A stretch of DNA of 64,000 bases from Butyriboletus loyo (Eukaryota; Basidiomycota; Agaricomycetes; Boletales; Boletaceae), in assembly GCA_038093515.1 (NCBI GenBank), contig JBBPSI010000012.1, positions 186,001-250,000 of the forward strand, in the 5' to 3' direction. Below, in pieces: positions 1 through 10,688 of the stretch; within the stretch, counting starts at the first letter, position 1, and the number at the start of each line of letters is the position of its first letter. Under the pieces are notes generated by a model. It did not search any database and had not been told where the DNA came from. It saw nothing but the letters and a program-made list of their open reading frames with translations. The translations under genes and the position numbers were made by a program.

Positions 1-525
1 TTCCATCAACCCTGCATCTGGAAATTCTTCCACTACTTGCGTGGCCGTCACCGCACAGACCCTTTTCCACTCAGAGCCTCCGAAATCCCTTTCCCCTATC
101 TGCATTACCACCACGGCCACTTTCAGTCTCTTTTTGCAAAAATCGGAATAGATCTTGTCATATATTTTCCAGTGGTCCTTGGCCCTGATCTTCTTTGCGT
201 CAATACAGAGCAGAACGAGGTTGACTTTGGGATTGCTGCCGTGTAAAAGCTTCTTCACCTTATCTTCGGCATCAGGTATGATGAATCTGCGCAAGCGAGT
301 GGATATCCCTGTCTGCTCCGATGCCTCATTGAGCCCCCTCGTGTCCCAGACACAATATCTGGTATCCCCTTCCACCACCTCGTATGGCGTGCTTCGGGTG
401 GTACATGGTCTAACGTTATTGCTTTCTTCGGCTTTTTTCTCGCCTTTGAGCACATTCACTAGAGTGCTCTTCCCGACCCCGGTCACGCCGACGAGGGCAA
501 CGTTGATGGTGCGTTGAATCGATGG
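1..525 (-). CDS. P-loop GTPase, type A (copy A1), 3' end outside window
   Basis: The minus strand is open from about 525 to the window edge and encodes a small GTPase-like domain. Visible motifs are a P-loop GVTGVGKST followed by LVNVL, a switch-II type WDTRG, and a central block VNLVLLCIDAKK followed by KVAVVV. The fold belongs to the TRAFAC/septin-AIG1-like GTPases by pattern. No canonical NKxD is present; the equivalent strand ends VVMQIG. The C-terminus lies beyond position 1. The first exon is uncertain: the P-loop exon probably begins at an acceptor near 526, so the start codon lies upstream (possibly within 530-764). It is closer to the gene at 2160-2924 than to its immediate neighbour. 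Cellular role is unknown; such lineage-expanded GTPases are common in mushroom genomes. Confidence 0.7.
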
Positions 526-905
526 CTTCACACAAAGGTTAGCGTCGATAAATGCCAAGGGCGGATATGGGACTAACCATATTCCAACTTTGACAGGCGA
601 GGCGTTCGCCAACGCAGTATGTGAGTGATGGTACGACGTGTGACTGGGATTAGTCGATACTTGTGCTTATATTTTGGCATGCGGCACTCCACCTTGTCTC
701 CATGTGGACTCCAGCAGCTGAAGGGCTGGAGCTGGCTATCGACCTGCTTCATTGCCACGACCATCTAATACGAGTTTTGCCTACAAGTGTATAGAGTATG
801 TATTCCTATTGGTACATATATCGTCAAGTACTTCAACGATCAAAAACCAGAGTACCGAAAGCGCCAGTATGTTTCCGAACGACGTCTACACGATAACAAA
901 AACGG

Positions 906-1610
906 TCATGTCTTACCAGAAAGCCGAAATATGATATCCTTGAGAGCCAGAGAGTCTTCTGTGTACTCCGGGGAAGATGTATCTTTATGTTTTCGCACCA
1001 TCAACAGGAAATCGTCGGTGTCGAGTCCAATCCCCAAATTCAACTCTGCGAGCCGATCCTTACACCTCCTTTCCCACTGCCTTGCGAAGCCCGGGGTCAT
1101 CTGGGTGATCACGACCACCGGTTTAACCTTCCTATTGCAGTACTCGACATAAACTTTGCGAAAATGTCGCCAGTGGATCGGAACATCTATCTTCGAGGCG
1201 TGAATGCACCACATAAGGATGACGATGGACGCAGATCGCGATTGTTCTCCATCGTCCAGATCATTGACGCGCTCTCGACAAATGTTTCTGAGATCGCGTT
1301 CAGGCTGGCGTTTGGAGATGGGCCAGAGACCTTGCTGACGGAGCCAATTGGCGGCCGCGTCCATGAGATTCGGGTGATCCACCGCTTCATCGAGGCCCCG
1401 TGTATCCCAGATGCGGCATTGTAAGGTTGTCCCGTCGACTTCCAGCGGTGCTGTATGCACAGTCGTCTCTATGGGACAAGGTCTGACGTCGTTCGATACT
1501 CTGGCCGCTCGTGTTGAGCCGTTAGCACCGGTGATCATGTTGATCAAAGTGCTTCTTCCGACGCCAGTTTGGCCAGCCAGGAGAATATCGATGTTGTATC
1601 CCTTGCCCAT
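906..1610 (-). CDS. P-loop GTPase, type B (copy B1)
   Basis: A reading frame of 234 codons starts MGKGYNIDILLAGQTGVGRST, giving the nucleotide-binding P-loop at about residues 12-20, with Arg instead of Lys at the invariant P-loop position (GVGRST). IWDTRGLDEAV at about residues 68-78 is the G3/switch-II motif. A strand VVVITQM takes the place of G4. The stretch after DTRG (about residues 85-115) may contain an unrecognised intron, because its sequence fits the paralogues poorly. It shares IHASKIDVPIHW and FRKVYVEYC with the gene at 3196-3934, which makes these two sister copies. The P-loop Lys-to-Arg change could impair nucleotide binding. Function is not known. Confidence 0.75.
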   Translation of the reverse strand: MGKGYNIDILLAGQTGVGRSTLINMITGANGSTRAARVSNDVRPCPIETTVHTAPLEVDGTTLQCRIWDTRGLDEAVDHPNLMDAAANWLRQQGLWPISKRQPERDLRNICRERVNDLDDGEQSRSASIVILMWCIHASKIDVPIHWRHFRKVYVEYCNRKVKPVVVITQMTPGFARQWERRCKDRLAELNLGIGLDTDDFLLMVRKHKDTSSPEYTEDSLALKDIIFRLSGKT

Positions 1611-2159
1611 GGCGGTCTGTTGAAGTGGAAGTCATGTTTACCCTGAAACATTGAAAGGGCCTTACGTGCGCCAGCGCCATACTAGGTTTATCCGGGTACA
1701 TCATGGATGTGAGAGGAGGTCATCAAGGGCGTTGCAGAGTGAGTGCTTTATAGCTCAGTAAAGCTCTCTGTACACGAGGCAGATGCCCAGATATATCATC
1801 ATCGCGCCCATCGATGAGAGCGTGGATGTTGGCCCTGCATGGTACGAAACGGAGAAATTTCCTTTTGAACATGACATTCGATACAATAAAGTTGACACTT
1901 GCTACCAACAAGTCGTTGTTCTCTGCATCGCTTTCCCGGAAACCTGGAGGATGGCTTTGGATTGAAGGAGTCATTGGCACAGGGTACTAAGCCGTCGATC
2001 GATAAGTGTCCGCTTGTTTGTACCAGGCCCTGAGCGACTGCGACCGACCGCCGCATCCGAATGGCCAGTCTTGTAGTATGCTAGAATACTTAACATGCGG
2101 GTATTCTCAAGGAGGGAAGCCAAAACACATTTGAAAGCGACCACCGACTCGCAACCCTC

Positions 2160-2924
2160 CTAGGAAAAATCGGAGATAAGTCTCAGAATCTTGTTCCTAC
2201 AGTCTCTTGTATCCTCAAGTCTCTCGAATGCTGGCACAACTTCAACCATCCTTGCGTCAGGAACCTCTCCCACCACATCCTTTGCCATACTTTCGCACGT
2301 CCTTCTCCAGTTCGTATTCCTGGTATCCCGGATATCCATCCGAGTCACTACCACTGCGACCTTGATTTTCCTTCTGCAAAATTTGGCGTATATCTTGTCA
2401 TAGTTCTTCCATTGAACATCGATCCCTATCTTCTCCGCCTCGATACAGAACAGTATGAGGGTGATTTTGGGATCTTTGCCGCGCAAAAATCTCCGGAGCT
2501 CTTGATCTGCATCGGGAAGCACTCTGAGGAGCTTGAGGAAACGAGTAATGGGACCCGCTGCCTCCCGTTCCCAAGCCTCATTAAATCCCCTCGTGTCCCA
2601 CAAAGAGTATCCAACCCCCTCCTGCTCTGTGTCATAGCGATCGGGTTGGTCGGTACACGGCTTGGCGTCGTTGGTCACTTTGGCGCGATTTGAGCCAGTG
2701 AGCACATTCACTAATGTGCTCTTCCCCACCCCTGTCACGCCAACTAGGGCGACGTGCTTAGTGGGTCTATTCTGTTTGTTGACGATGCTTGGAGTGAAGA
2801 ACCCGACGGAAAAGAACGCAACACACCTTTGGTGACATTGTCTAGTACTGCAAATACGGGTGGATGCCAGTAGGTTGGGGAGTTCGAGGTCACTTGGTCG
2901 ATGTGTTGCCATGGATCCACTCAA
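2160..2924 (-). CDS. P-loop GTPase, type A (copy A2)
   Basis: A 254-codon frame has P-loop GVTGVGKST at about residues 62-70, WDTRGFNEAW at about 108-117 and VAVVVTRMD at about 187-195. The last resembles a G4 strand ending in TRMD instead of NKxD. The region before the P-loop (residues about 33-55) may be an unspliced intron, since a GTGTGT donor and a CCAAG acceptor frame it; the start codon is therefore provisional. The core closely matches the truncated gene at the window edge (KSTLVNVL, IYDKIY or IYAKFC, KVAVVV). It ends in a DFS-stop. It probably belongs to a clade-specific GTPase family of unknown role. Confidence 0.72.
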   Translation of the reverse strand: MSGSMATHRPSDLELPNLLASTRICSTRQCHQRCVAFFSVGFFTPSIVNKQNRPTKHVALVGVTGVGKSTLVNVLTGSNRAKVTNDAKPCTDQPDRYDTEQEGVGYSLWDTRGFNEAWEREAAGPITRFLKLLRVLPDADQELRRFLRGKDPKITLILFCIEAEKIGIDVQWKNYDKIYAKFCRRKIKVAVVVTRMDIRDTRNTNWRRTCESMAKDVVGEVPDARMVEVVPAFERLEDTRDCRNKILRLISDFS

Positions 2925-3195
2925 GTAATGTTATCGTGGCTGACCCTGATCCATCAGGCCATCAGGCCCAGGCGTCGCCATGCTCATACCACGATGCACG
3001 CCACAGTGCTTGCAAGCCTTGACCGGTCTCGTCTTTCAGAGTACAATGTGTGGTCTAAATTAGAGCCGCTTGGCAGGTGGATTTATGTAAGTGAATGGTA
3101 TGTGACGAACGTTGTGTAGGCACTGTACTACTAACGACTTAGCCAAGTACCGCAGCGACTCGGCAAGGAAAGCGTAAGACAGGATGTGTACGTTA

Positions 3196-3934
3196 TTAAT
3201 CAAGCATCATGAGGTTGGAGATGAGATCTCTGAGAGCCTCAGAATCTTCGTTGTACTCGTCGGAAGGTGTCTTTGCCAGTGGATACTCCCTCACCCTTGA
3301 TATGGGAACATCCACGGTATTGGATCCCTCCCTCAGATCCAAGTCCTGGATCTGACGATTACATATCTCCTTCCAGTCAGTCATCTCTGACCGCATTCGA
3401 GTGATCACTATCGTTGGTATGGCCTGTTTTCCGCAATACTCCACATACACCTTGCGAAACTCCTGCCACTGGGTTGGAACATTGATTTTCGTGGCATGCA
3501 TACACCACACAAGGATTGGTTTGGCCTGTATAATTCGTCCCTGGAGGGCTCTTTTCAACTCTTGCGCTTGTTGTGAATCTTGGGATGCCATCAAGCGAAA
3601 CCAGTCCGCTAGCTTTGTTTTCCACCCTCGGTGATGCATATCCACTGCTTCACCGAGGCCCCGCGTGTCCCAAAGTAGACAGCGCAAGCCAGTTTCCGGC
3701 GACGTTGAATAAGGAGTGGCGCGTTCAGTGCACGGAATAACGTCGATCGACACCTTGGCTGCCCCATTTGCGCTATCTGGGATGCCCATGATCATATTGA
3801 TAAGAGTGCTTTTTCCGGCGCCTGTCTGGCCAACGAAGATGACATCGGTTCTGGCATCGGACTGAAAATATTGACAATATTTACGAGGCTATCAAACGAC
3901 AGAATAACCGACCCACCTGACTCACCTCCGTCAT
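3196..3934 (-). CDS. P-loop GTPase, type B (copy B2)
   Basis: The first exon encodes only MTE (start at 3934) and is joined over a roughly 60-nt intron to SDARTDVIFVGQTGAGKST, which holds an intact P-loop. WDTRGLGEAV is the switch-II motif, and IVITRM replaces G4. The protein is about 225 residues and ends MMLD. The shared sequences HATKINVPTQW and FRKVYVEYC tie it to the gene at 906-1610, whose P-loop has Arg where this one keeps Lys. It is the last member of a same-strand four-gene array; the kinase gene downstream runs in the opposite direction, so 3934-4286 is a divergent promoter region. Confidence 0.75.
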
Positions 3935-4285
3935 TCTGGCTGCTGAAAGCGGGAACTTTTGGATACTGGATGGAAACACGTATTTGCGCGTTCGATGTAG
4001 TAAAGGGTGTATGTGAAACAGAAACGTTGTAGGTCGAGGTTGTCGCCAGATGTCAGTCGTGCACGAGGTAGATCCATATCACCACTGGCACTACACGCAT
4101 TCAGTATGCTGCATTTGGAGACGACCATGGGCCGGCCGCCGGCCCGCTGTGCGGTACATGCACAGCCACGCCCTACTATGTGGCTGTGCAGGCTAATCAC
4201 CGCAAAGGCAACCGCAAGGTCGACGAGTCCCATTGATATCACCAGCATTCACCAAAAATAGTCCAGATATATTGTGACCCACAAT

Positions 4286-6023
4286 ATGGCTCTGCCCTAC
4301 CTTGTTAGCGCTTTCGACACTTTGAAAGACCAGGCAAAAGACGCAGTCTGGGCACTTTCTTCGTGTCTCTGCCAGCAATCTGCCAAGATTAAAATTAACG
4401 GTCGAACATGTTAGTATACAGTCTCGTTCGCGTTTCCGGAAATTTGATCTGATTGTCATACATCCTTCCGTGCCACTGAAAATAGTCAACATCCTCAAAG
4501 TCCTTGGCGAAGGTGGATTCTCTTTCGTCTACCTTGCTCAGGATGAAACTAGTGGAGTAAGTACTTGTTTGAAACGTTTTCGTCGTCTTGACATACCACT
4601 GTTCAGAGGCAATTTGCTCTCAAGAAAATAAGATGTCCCACTGGCGCAGAGGGCGTAAAGGAAGCCATGCGGGAAGTTGAAGCGTACCGGCGTTTCAAGT
4701 GAGTAACCCTTACCCCATCACCCACAATCTTCATGTGACTTCAGGCATCCAAATATCATACGCATCCTGGTGAGCTGCTTTCCACAATAAATGCCGAGGC
4801 TATCCAAGTGAAACTCTACTAGGACTCTGCAGTTGTTCAAGATCCCGAGGGTGAAGGTCAAGTTGTATACCTCTTCTTACCTCTGTACAAGGTCTGTTTG
4901 CGTTCAAATCCAATTCATTGTTCTGACGCATAGTCAAGCGTGGGAACGTCCAAGACGCCATTAACGCGAATGTCGTGAATGGAAAACATTTCTCAGAAAG
5001 AGACATGGTTCGCATATTCAAGGGTACATGTGAAGCCGTTCGTGCTCTGCACGATTACCACACGACGCCTGGCTCCCAATCAGAGCCCCGTCCAACGCCT
5101 TCCCGGAATTCTGCACCGCCTACCTCACACTTGCATCATTTGAATGATCACCACTCTGACGATGAAGAGGGTGATGAATTTCTGTCACATCCCCAAAGTA
5201 GCGGTGACTCATCCGTGAACGTACCCCTTGTGAAGAAAAAACATTGGCTGGGTATGGAAGACGATGTATTCGATCACGAGGAGGAGGTTTCGAAAATACC
5301 AGGTCTCCAAAGTGGAAATTCGGAGCCCGGGAAGAGTGAACGTGTACCATATGCTCACAGAGATATCAAACCAGGGTGAGCCTTCCAGTAGCTTCTGCTG
5401 TCCCTTGACTGACGGATTTCGGGATTAGAAATGTCATGATCGCTGACGATGGTACACCGATACTCATGGACTTTGGTAGTGCAACGAAAGCCAGAATCCC
5501 CATAGAAACCAGGTCGCAAGCATTGCTGCAACAGGTAAAGCATTCAGTTGATTTCGATGCAGGGCCTTATTGGTTCCCCCACAGGACATTGCAGCTGAAC
5601 AAAGTACAATGGCATACAGAGCACCAGAGCTTTTTGACGTCACAACAGGTATAACTCTAGACGAAAAAGTCGATATTTGGGTAAGGTCTCCCACTTCACA
5701 CATCTCATGAAGTGCTCAATTTACCAGTCACTCGGCTGCACGCTGTTCGCAATGGCATATTCACATTCTCCGTTTGAGAATACCCAAACAACGGAACAGG
5801 GCGGATCTATCGCTATGGCTGTTCTGAACGCACAGTACAAGCACCCGAGTTCAGCCTATTCTCAAGGCTTCAAAGACCTTATTGATAGTATGCTAAAGGC
5901 GAACCCCTATGAACGGCCAAATATTCATGAGGTGTGTGCTACGTTGACCATCTTCACCCGCTCAAACGAATTTGATTGCAGGTCGTCCAATCGACCGACA
6001 GGGTATTGCAATCTTTGATGTAA
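4286..6023 (+). CDS. STK16/Env7-like serine/threonine protein kinase
   Basis: Spliced exons encode a complete kinase domain: glycine loop GEGGFSFVYLA, catalytic lysine in FALKKIR, then EAMREVEAYRRF with HPNIIR. The catalytic loop HRDIKPGN, metal-binding DFGSATKA, APELFD, DEKVDIWSLGCTLF and a terminal RPNIHEV follow. The family (human STK16, yeast Env7) acts on Golgi or vacuole membranes; that localisation comes from family knowledge. At least seven short introns are needed. Roughly 100 acidic, Ser-rich residues (5060-5350) sit between RALHDYH and AHRDIKPGN, inside the catalytic domain, which is longer than in the animal enzyme. The start ATG at 4286 precedes ALPYLVSAFDTL; the stop is TAA at 6021. 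Confidence 0.88.
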
Positions 6024-6134
6024 AATAGCACTTACGATAATCCATCTTCGAGGACTCGCCCGTTTTTCAGTGGTAGATTTTATTACAGGAGCAGTCTCTG
6101 GAATCTACATCCCTCATATCGGACACCCACTAGG

Positions 6135-7096
6135 TTATGATGGTTTGTTGGCTTTCCCGGTGCTTTTGAGCTTGGACTTGAGAACCGACGCTTTACTGTC
6201 ACTTGAAGTCTTGGTGCGTGAAGCTGATTTCGCTGTCACGTCCCGAGTCTTCGTGATCGTGTTAATAGATGATTTACTCTCCAACTTTTGCTTCTTCCGA
6301 GTTTTTCCTGGCTTATTTTCCAACACTGGGGAGTTCCGCAAGTTCACCTCAGATGGAATGGCAGGTCTCGTTTCGTCAGCCGTCAAGTGTTTTTTCACTG
6401 CCTTCTTTGCCATTGCTTTCGCTTTCAGTTCTTTATGATGTTTCCTCTTCTCACGTACGGCTGCCTGCTTGACTTGCTGCGAGGTAGTATTGTGTCAAAA
6501 TCTTGGGTTTACGAAGAATAGAATCCGTACACGTTTCAAAGCTCGCTTTGACAGTTCCTGCAACTCTGCTCTTTGCACGTCAGATGCGGAATGGATCGTT
6601 CTGGCGAGTTCCCAGGCATTGCTACGGGGGTCTGCATCAGCAGAGAGCAGTCTCAAGTGCTCGAAACGTCGCTTGTGCGCCTGCATGAATCAAGGCTCAG
6701 TGAAAATCGTCGGAAGGTTTCCGATTTACATACCTTTGCATTCTTATGCGCAATGGCCATCCCTGCATTTTTTATGAGCTTTCCCTTGCATATCACGCAC
6801 CCGTGAACAGCCGGGTCCAAAGAAATGAGGTAGATCGGATCTTTCAGAGCCTCAGCGACCGATATCGGGGGATCTTCGTTGACGTCTTCGTCCTCGGAGG
6901 CTACTTCTTCCTCTTGGTCCCTGCCATCTTCGCCAACGTCTGCATCCGAGTCATCGAATTGAACGGTATTTTCGTGTTCTGAGTCTGAATCGGATTCATC
7001 AGAGTCTGTGTCATCCAGACCCCTCGTGTCTTGGTCCAAACCCAGTTCTGTCTCTTCCTCCCGCCTCTTTCGTTTTCTTTCCACTCGTTTGAACAT
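6135..7096 (-). CDS. Basic nuclear/nucleolar-type protein with a C2H2-like zinc finger
   Basis: Three exons encode a protein starting MFKRVERKRKRREEE at 7096, then a long Asp/Glu/Ser-rich segment, then SVAEALKDPIYLISLDP. A C-x2-C-x13-H-x5-H finger follows (CVICKGKL to AHKRRF; the second His is encoded after an intron). The C-terminus is Lys-rich. Charged segments around one U1/matrin-like finger suggest an RNA-binding or nucleolar factor, but no named orthologue was recognised. A second intron lies near 6475-6530. An alternative upstream ATG at 7186 would add 30 residues. It is head-to-head with the exoribonuclease gene, only about 70 bp between start codons. Confidence 0.65.
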
Positions 7097-7166
7097 TGGA
7101 ATGAACTCGAATGTGTAGTGGACTCGGAGTACAAATTTGGATTGATCGGCATAGCCACCAGCGTGG

Positions 7167-10100
7167 TTGCATTTTCTTCCGTTCATGCATTCTCGGGGTG
7201 CTCAACTACTCGGATTGAGAGACATCAAACCGAGCTACGTCCTCGAGAAATGTCTTAATCGCCAAGCGAGGTCCATCTCATATCCGTCTCAAAAGCCGGA
7301 TAGCTTCGCCCCTCAAGGTTCTGTGCATACCCGTTTCTCTGACGAAGTAAAACATGTCACGAAAGTCACGGAACAGTTCCTCAACGCGGCTTCTAGATCT
7401 AAAATATTACCTGCGTCAGGGTGGAAACACAAAAAGTCACTGAGAGGAGAAGAGAAGCGACTTGAGAAGGATGTCCGTGCTGCTGGGACCCCGCTCAAAC
7501 GACCGACTAAGCAACTGGCTACTTGGCGGGAAGCAGCGGTAGACTCCGCTCTGGAGCCAGACGAGACGGACGAGTCCCGAGCCAACGATATTCCGACTCT
7601 TGGTACATACGTCGACATTCGCAGGTATGTGACGAATGTAATCCCGCACCCATCGTTCGCTTACTGTACCCTAGGGATTTGAGTTCCGCGTCGGGAATTG
7701 TCCTTGGTCATGCCTTGGTTGATAACCGCAATTACATTCTCTCCCTTACCCTCTCTGGGGATATAATCACCCACTATGTTGCCGATATCTTCTTCGAAAT
7801 TCCTCAGATGGTCCCCCGTGATCTCGCGAAAAGGGCCGGCATCACTCCGTCACCTACCAAGAGGACAGAGATCAGTGCACGTGTGGAGATTCTTAGGCGG
7901 CTCCGGGAGGTCGAGCGTCGAGTAGCCCAGTCTTATTGTGCCATCGGCAGCCGGAATATTGCACTCTACCCTCTCGTCAGATCTCCAAACTCCAACGAAT
8001 GGTCGACCGTCACAGTACCGCAAGCTGCAAAGCTCATATCTGACCCGCAAAATATGGACTATTACAACTTACTAGCAACGCACCGCTACCTCGTGGACCA
8101 TACTGTCGAGTTCGTCCCGCATTTCACTTCCCATCGTACAGTCCAGATGTGGGCCGTCCGTCCGCAATCCCACGTAAACAAACTGGTTGCTGCCAGAGAC
8201 CTGATTCACCAATCAAGTCCTGCTATCGATTCGTTCGTATCCAAAGCCCGTTCGATCATCGCTGCCAATAGAAAGCGTTCTATTGAGTCTTGGAACGAGC
8301 CCCCCACCCAAGAGCTGAATATGGATATCCATTATACACAAGAGGATCGCCTGATCATCGATGTACTACATCACTCCCTTTACCGTCGTCGCCACATTCG
8401 TGCTGACCCCTACTCCCTTGTCGTGACGACCATCCTCAAGAAATTGGAGGTTGCGGAAGTAATCGACACCGCGGTTCTACATCAAGTCTTGGTCGACTTG
8501 GGTCACCTGGCACCGTGGGACGACTTGGTATCAAGGTGGTCGGAACTTGACCTGGATCACACCCCAGACGATAAGTCAGCAAAAGTCATTACCCAGGATC
8601 GGATAGTTCAAAGGAATCTGACAAAAATGGCCTCGGCTAACTCGCAAAGTAACACTCCTCTCGGTCCCGAGGATCTTTACCTCCGCGACCCGGTTGAACA
8701 TTTACGGCACGACTTTGGTAACTTGCCTGTTTATGTCGTCGATGATGTCGGTGCTGAAGAGCTAGACGATGGTTTGTCGATCGAGCCTATTCCTTCCGAG
8801 CCTGGTGCTGTGTGGATACATGTCCATGTCGCAGATCCCACAGCCGTTATACCTCCTACGCACATCTTCGCACAAGAGGCACGCACAATGGGGTTCACAG
8901 CATATTTTGCGCACAGAACATGGCCCATGCTCCCCAAGTCTTTGACGCTGTCAAAAATGAGTTTGGGTGCAAACGCTTGCTCTGGACATCCCGAGCGTGT
9001 GCTTACCTTTAGCTTCAAACTCGACGCCACGGGCAATATGGTGGACTACGAAGTCCGAGCTGCATTGGTTCGTAGCGTCGTCATGGTGGATTATGATAGC
9101 GTAGATCACCTCCTCGGGGCAACCAGGGGCTATGAATCCCTCCGTCCTTTTGATCTTCCGCGCCATTCTTCCACTTCCCCTGTGGCGATCCTGAGTGCCG
9201 AGCACATCAACAACCTGCGTCTCATCACTGAGGCAATTTCGCGACACAGGCAACGCAATCTGGCCTCCAGCAATCATTTCTACACTGCTCTACCTAAAGC
9301 CAGGATTTCCGTCAGTCCCAAACCTCTGATCGGCACCTCTCTAGACTGCCCTGATCCCTATCGTTTCCGCGGTTTCCCATCCCTAGCCTTTGAGGTCGTG
9401 GGGCAGCAAATGCAAAGTTCTGGTGCGCGCATGATCATCTCGGAATGCATGAAAGCTGCGTGTCGCGTAGCCTCTCGTTGGTCTTTGGAGCACGGTGTTC
9501 CGATGCTGAGAAGATCATCCAAGCCACCTGTATGTCTCGGAGACCCCCAAGCTGTCCAGCAGTTGTTGGCAATGCGGGACTCGGATGGCCATGTGGATTT
9601 CTATGCCGTACAGAAATCCAAGTTATTTATACCCCCAGTTGAGCACACACTCGAGCCTGCGATGCATTGGAGCATGGGAATCCCAGACCGCGAAGGTTAT
9701 ATCCGTGTCACGTCGCCGCTACGGCGATACAACGACCTCGTGGCACACTGGCAGATCAAACACGCGTTACTAAACCCCGGGACAAACACCTCGTTGTTTT
9801 CACTGGCGTGGTTGGAGGAGTATGCACCCGAGATCAAGAAGAAGGAGAAGGAACACAAGCGGGCAGAGAGACTTCATGCCGACTTTTGGTCCCACTTGTA
9901 CCTCAAACGTTTCATGGAAAACCCCCATCCAGAAACCGGTCGTCACGATCCGTTACGATTCTTGAATGCTACCGTTTCCGGCGTGCGTCTCGATGGCACT
10001 GGAATGGCCAGTTCGTTCGTCTGCCATATACCCTCGCTTGGGGTGTTTGGATCGTTGCCTGCACCGCCGCGCGAGGTGTTGGGAATCGGTGACGTTGTCC

Positions 10101-10168
10101 AGGTTCGGGTAAAGGCTGTTGAGCTGGGTCCCCAACCTCAGCTTCATCTATCGTTGAGAGAGAGTTGA
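7167..10168 (+). CDS. RNB-domain exoribonuclease, mitochondrial DSS1/CYT-4 type
   Basis: Two exons joined over a 50-nt intron (7625-7674, restoring VDIRRDLSS) give about 983 residues. The RNB catalytic domain starts around VYVVDDVGAEELDDGLS; three of the four usual metal-binding Asp positions are visible and one is Glu. WIHVHVADPTAVI, FAHRTWPMLPKSLTLSKMSLG and the late YIRVTSPLRRYNDLVAHWQI are typical RNase II family motifs. A C-terminal S1-like stretch ends QLHLSLRES. Yeast Dss1 and Neurospora CYT-4 are the 3'-5' exonuclease of the mitochondrial RNA degradosome. The N-terminus lacks acidic residues and has several basic ones, which fits mitochondrial import. The start could be at 7167 or 7185. 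Confidence 0.88.
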
Positions 10169-10688
10169 AAAAATCATATTATGGTCCTGGATGTGCAAAG
10201 AAATTAGTATATGCCTTGTAATACTTCAGGCTTCAAGCTCCAAAGACAACCCCACTTCTCAATTTTAACTACGGAAAGCTTGCACAACCCCCCGCAAGAA
10301 TTGATTCTACAGTCCAAGGTTTTTTCTCGGGTACTTGCCATGGAAGTGCGCTGATAAACTAATCCGTGACCTCCAGGTTTCATCTCTTTAGTTCATGGGC
10401 ACGATCTTTCGGTCAGATTGCCCATCTGAGTGATTTTGCACCTTTGTCTGACTACACGTATGCGTATGCTCGTCTTCTACAAGTTTATAAAATGACGGGA
10501 ATGTGAGCGGTGCAGACGCTCTCATTAATCCCGCCCGAGATGGCCTGATTTCGATCTTTCGAAAATTTAAACCGCTGACTAAGTAATTTAATGTCATACG
10601 ACCGTCTAGAAAAACCGGCTATAACGTGTGGGCATTTCAGGCTCGTTTCCCATCTTTCTCTCTCTCTCTTCTTGTGTTTGCGTTCTCA
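10169..10688. promoter_or_regulatory. Intergenic region and presumed promoter of the CYP51 gene
   Basis: These 520 bases separate two plus-strand genes. No coding frame is convincing. A TATA-like TTTATAAAATG occurs near 10485-10495, and pyrimidine-rich CTCTCTCTCTC near 10660-10672 lies just upstream of the chosen start codon, as is common in fungal promoters. No sterol-response element was recognised. Confidence 0.35.
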
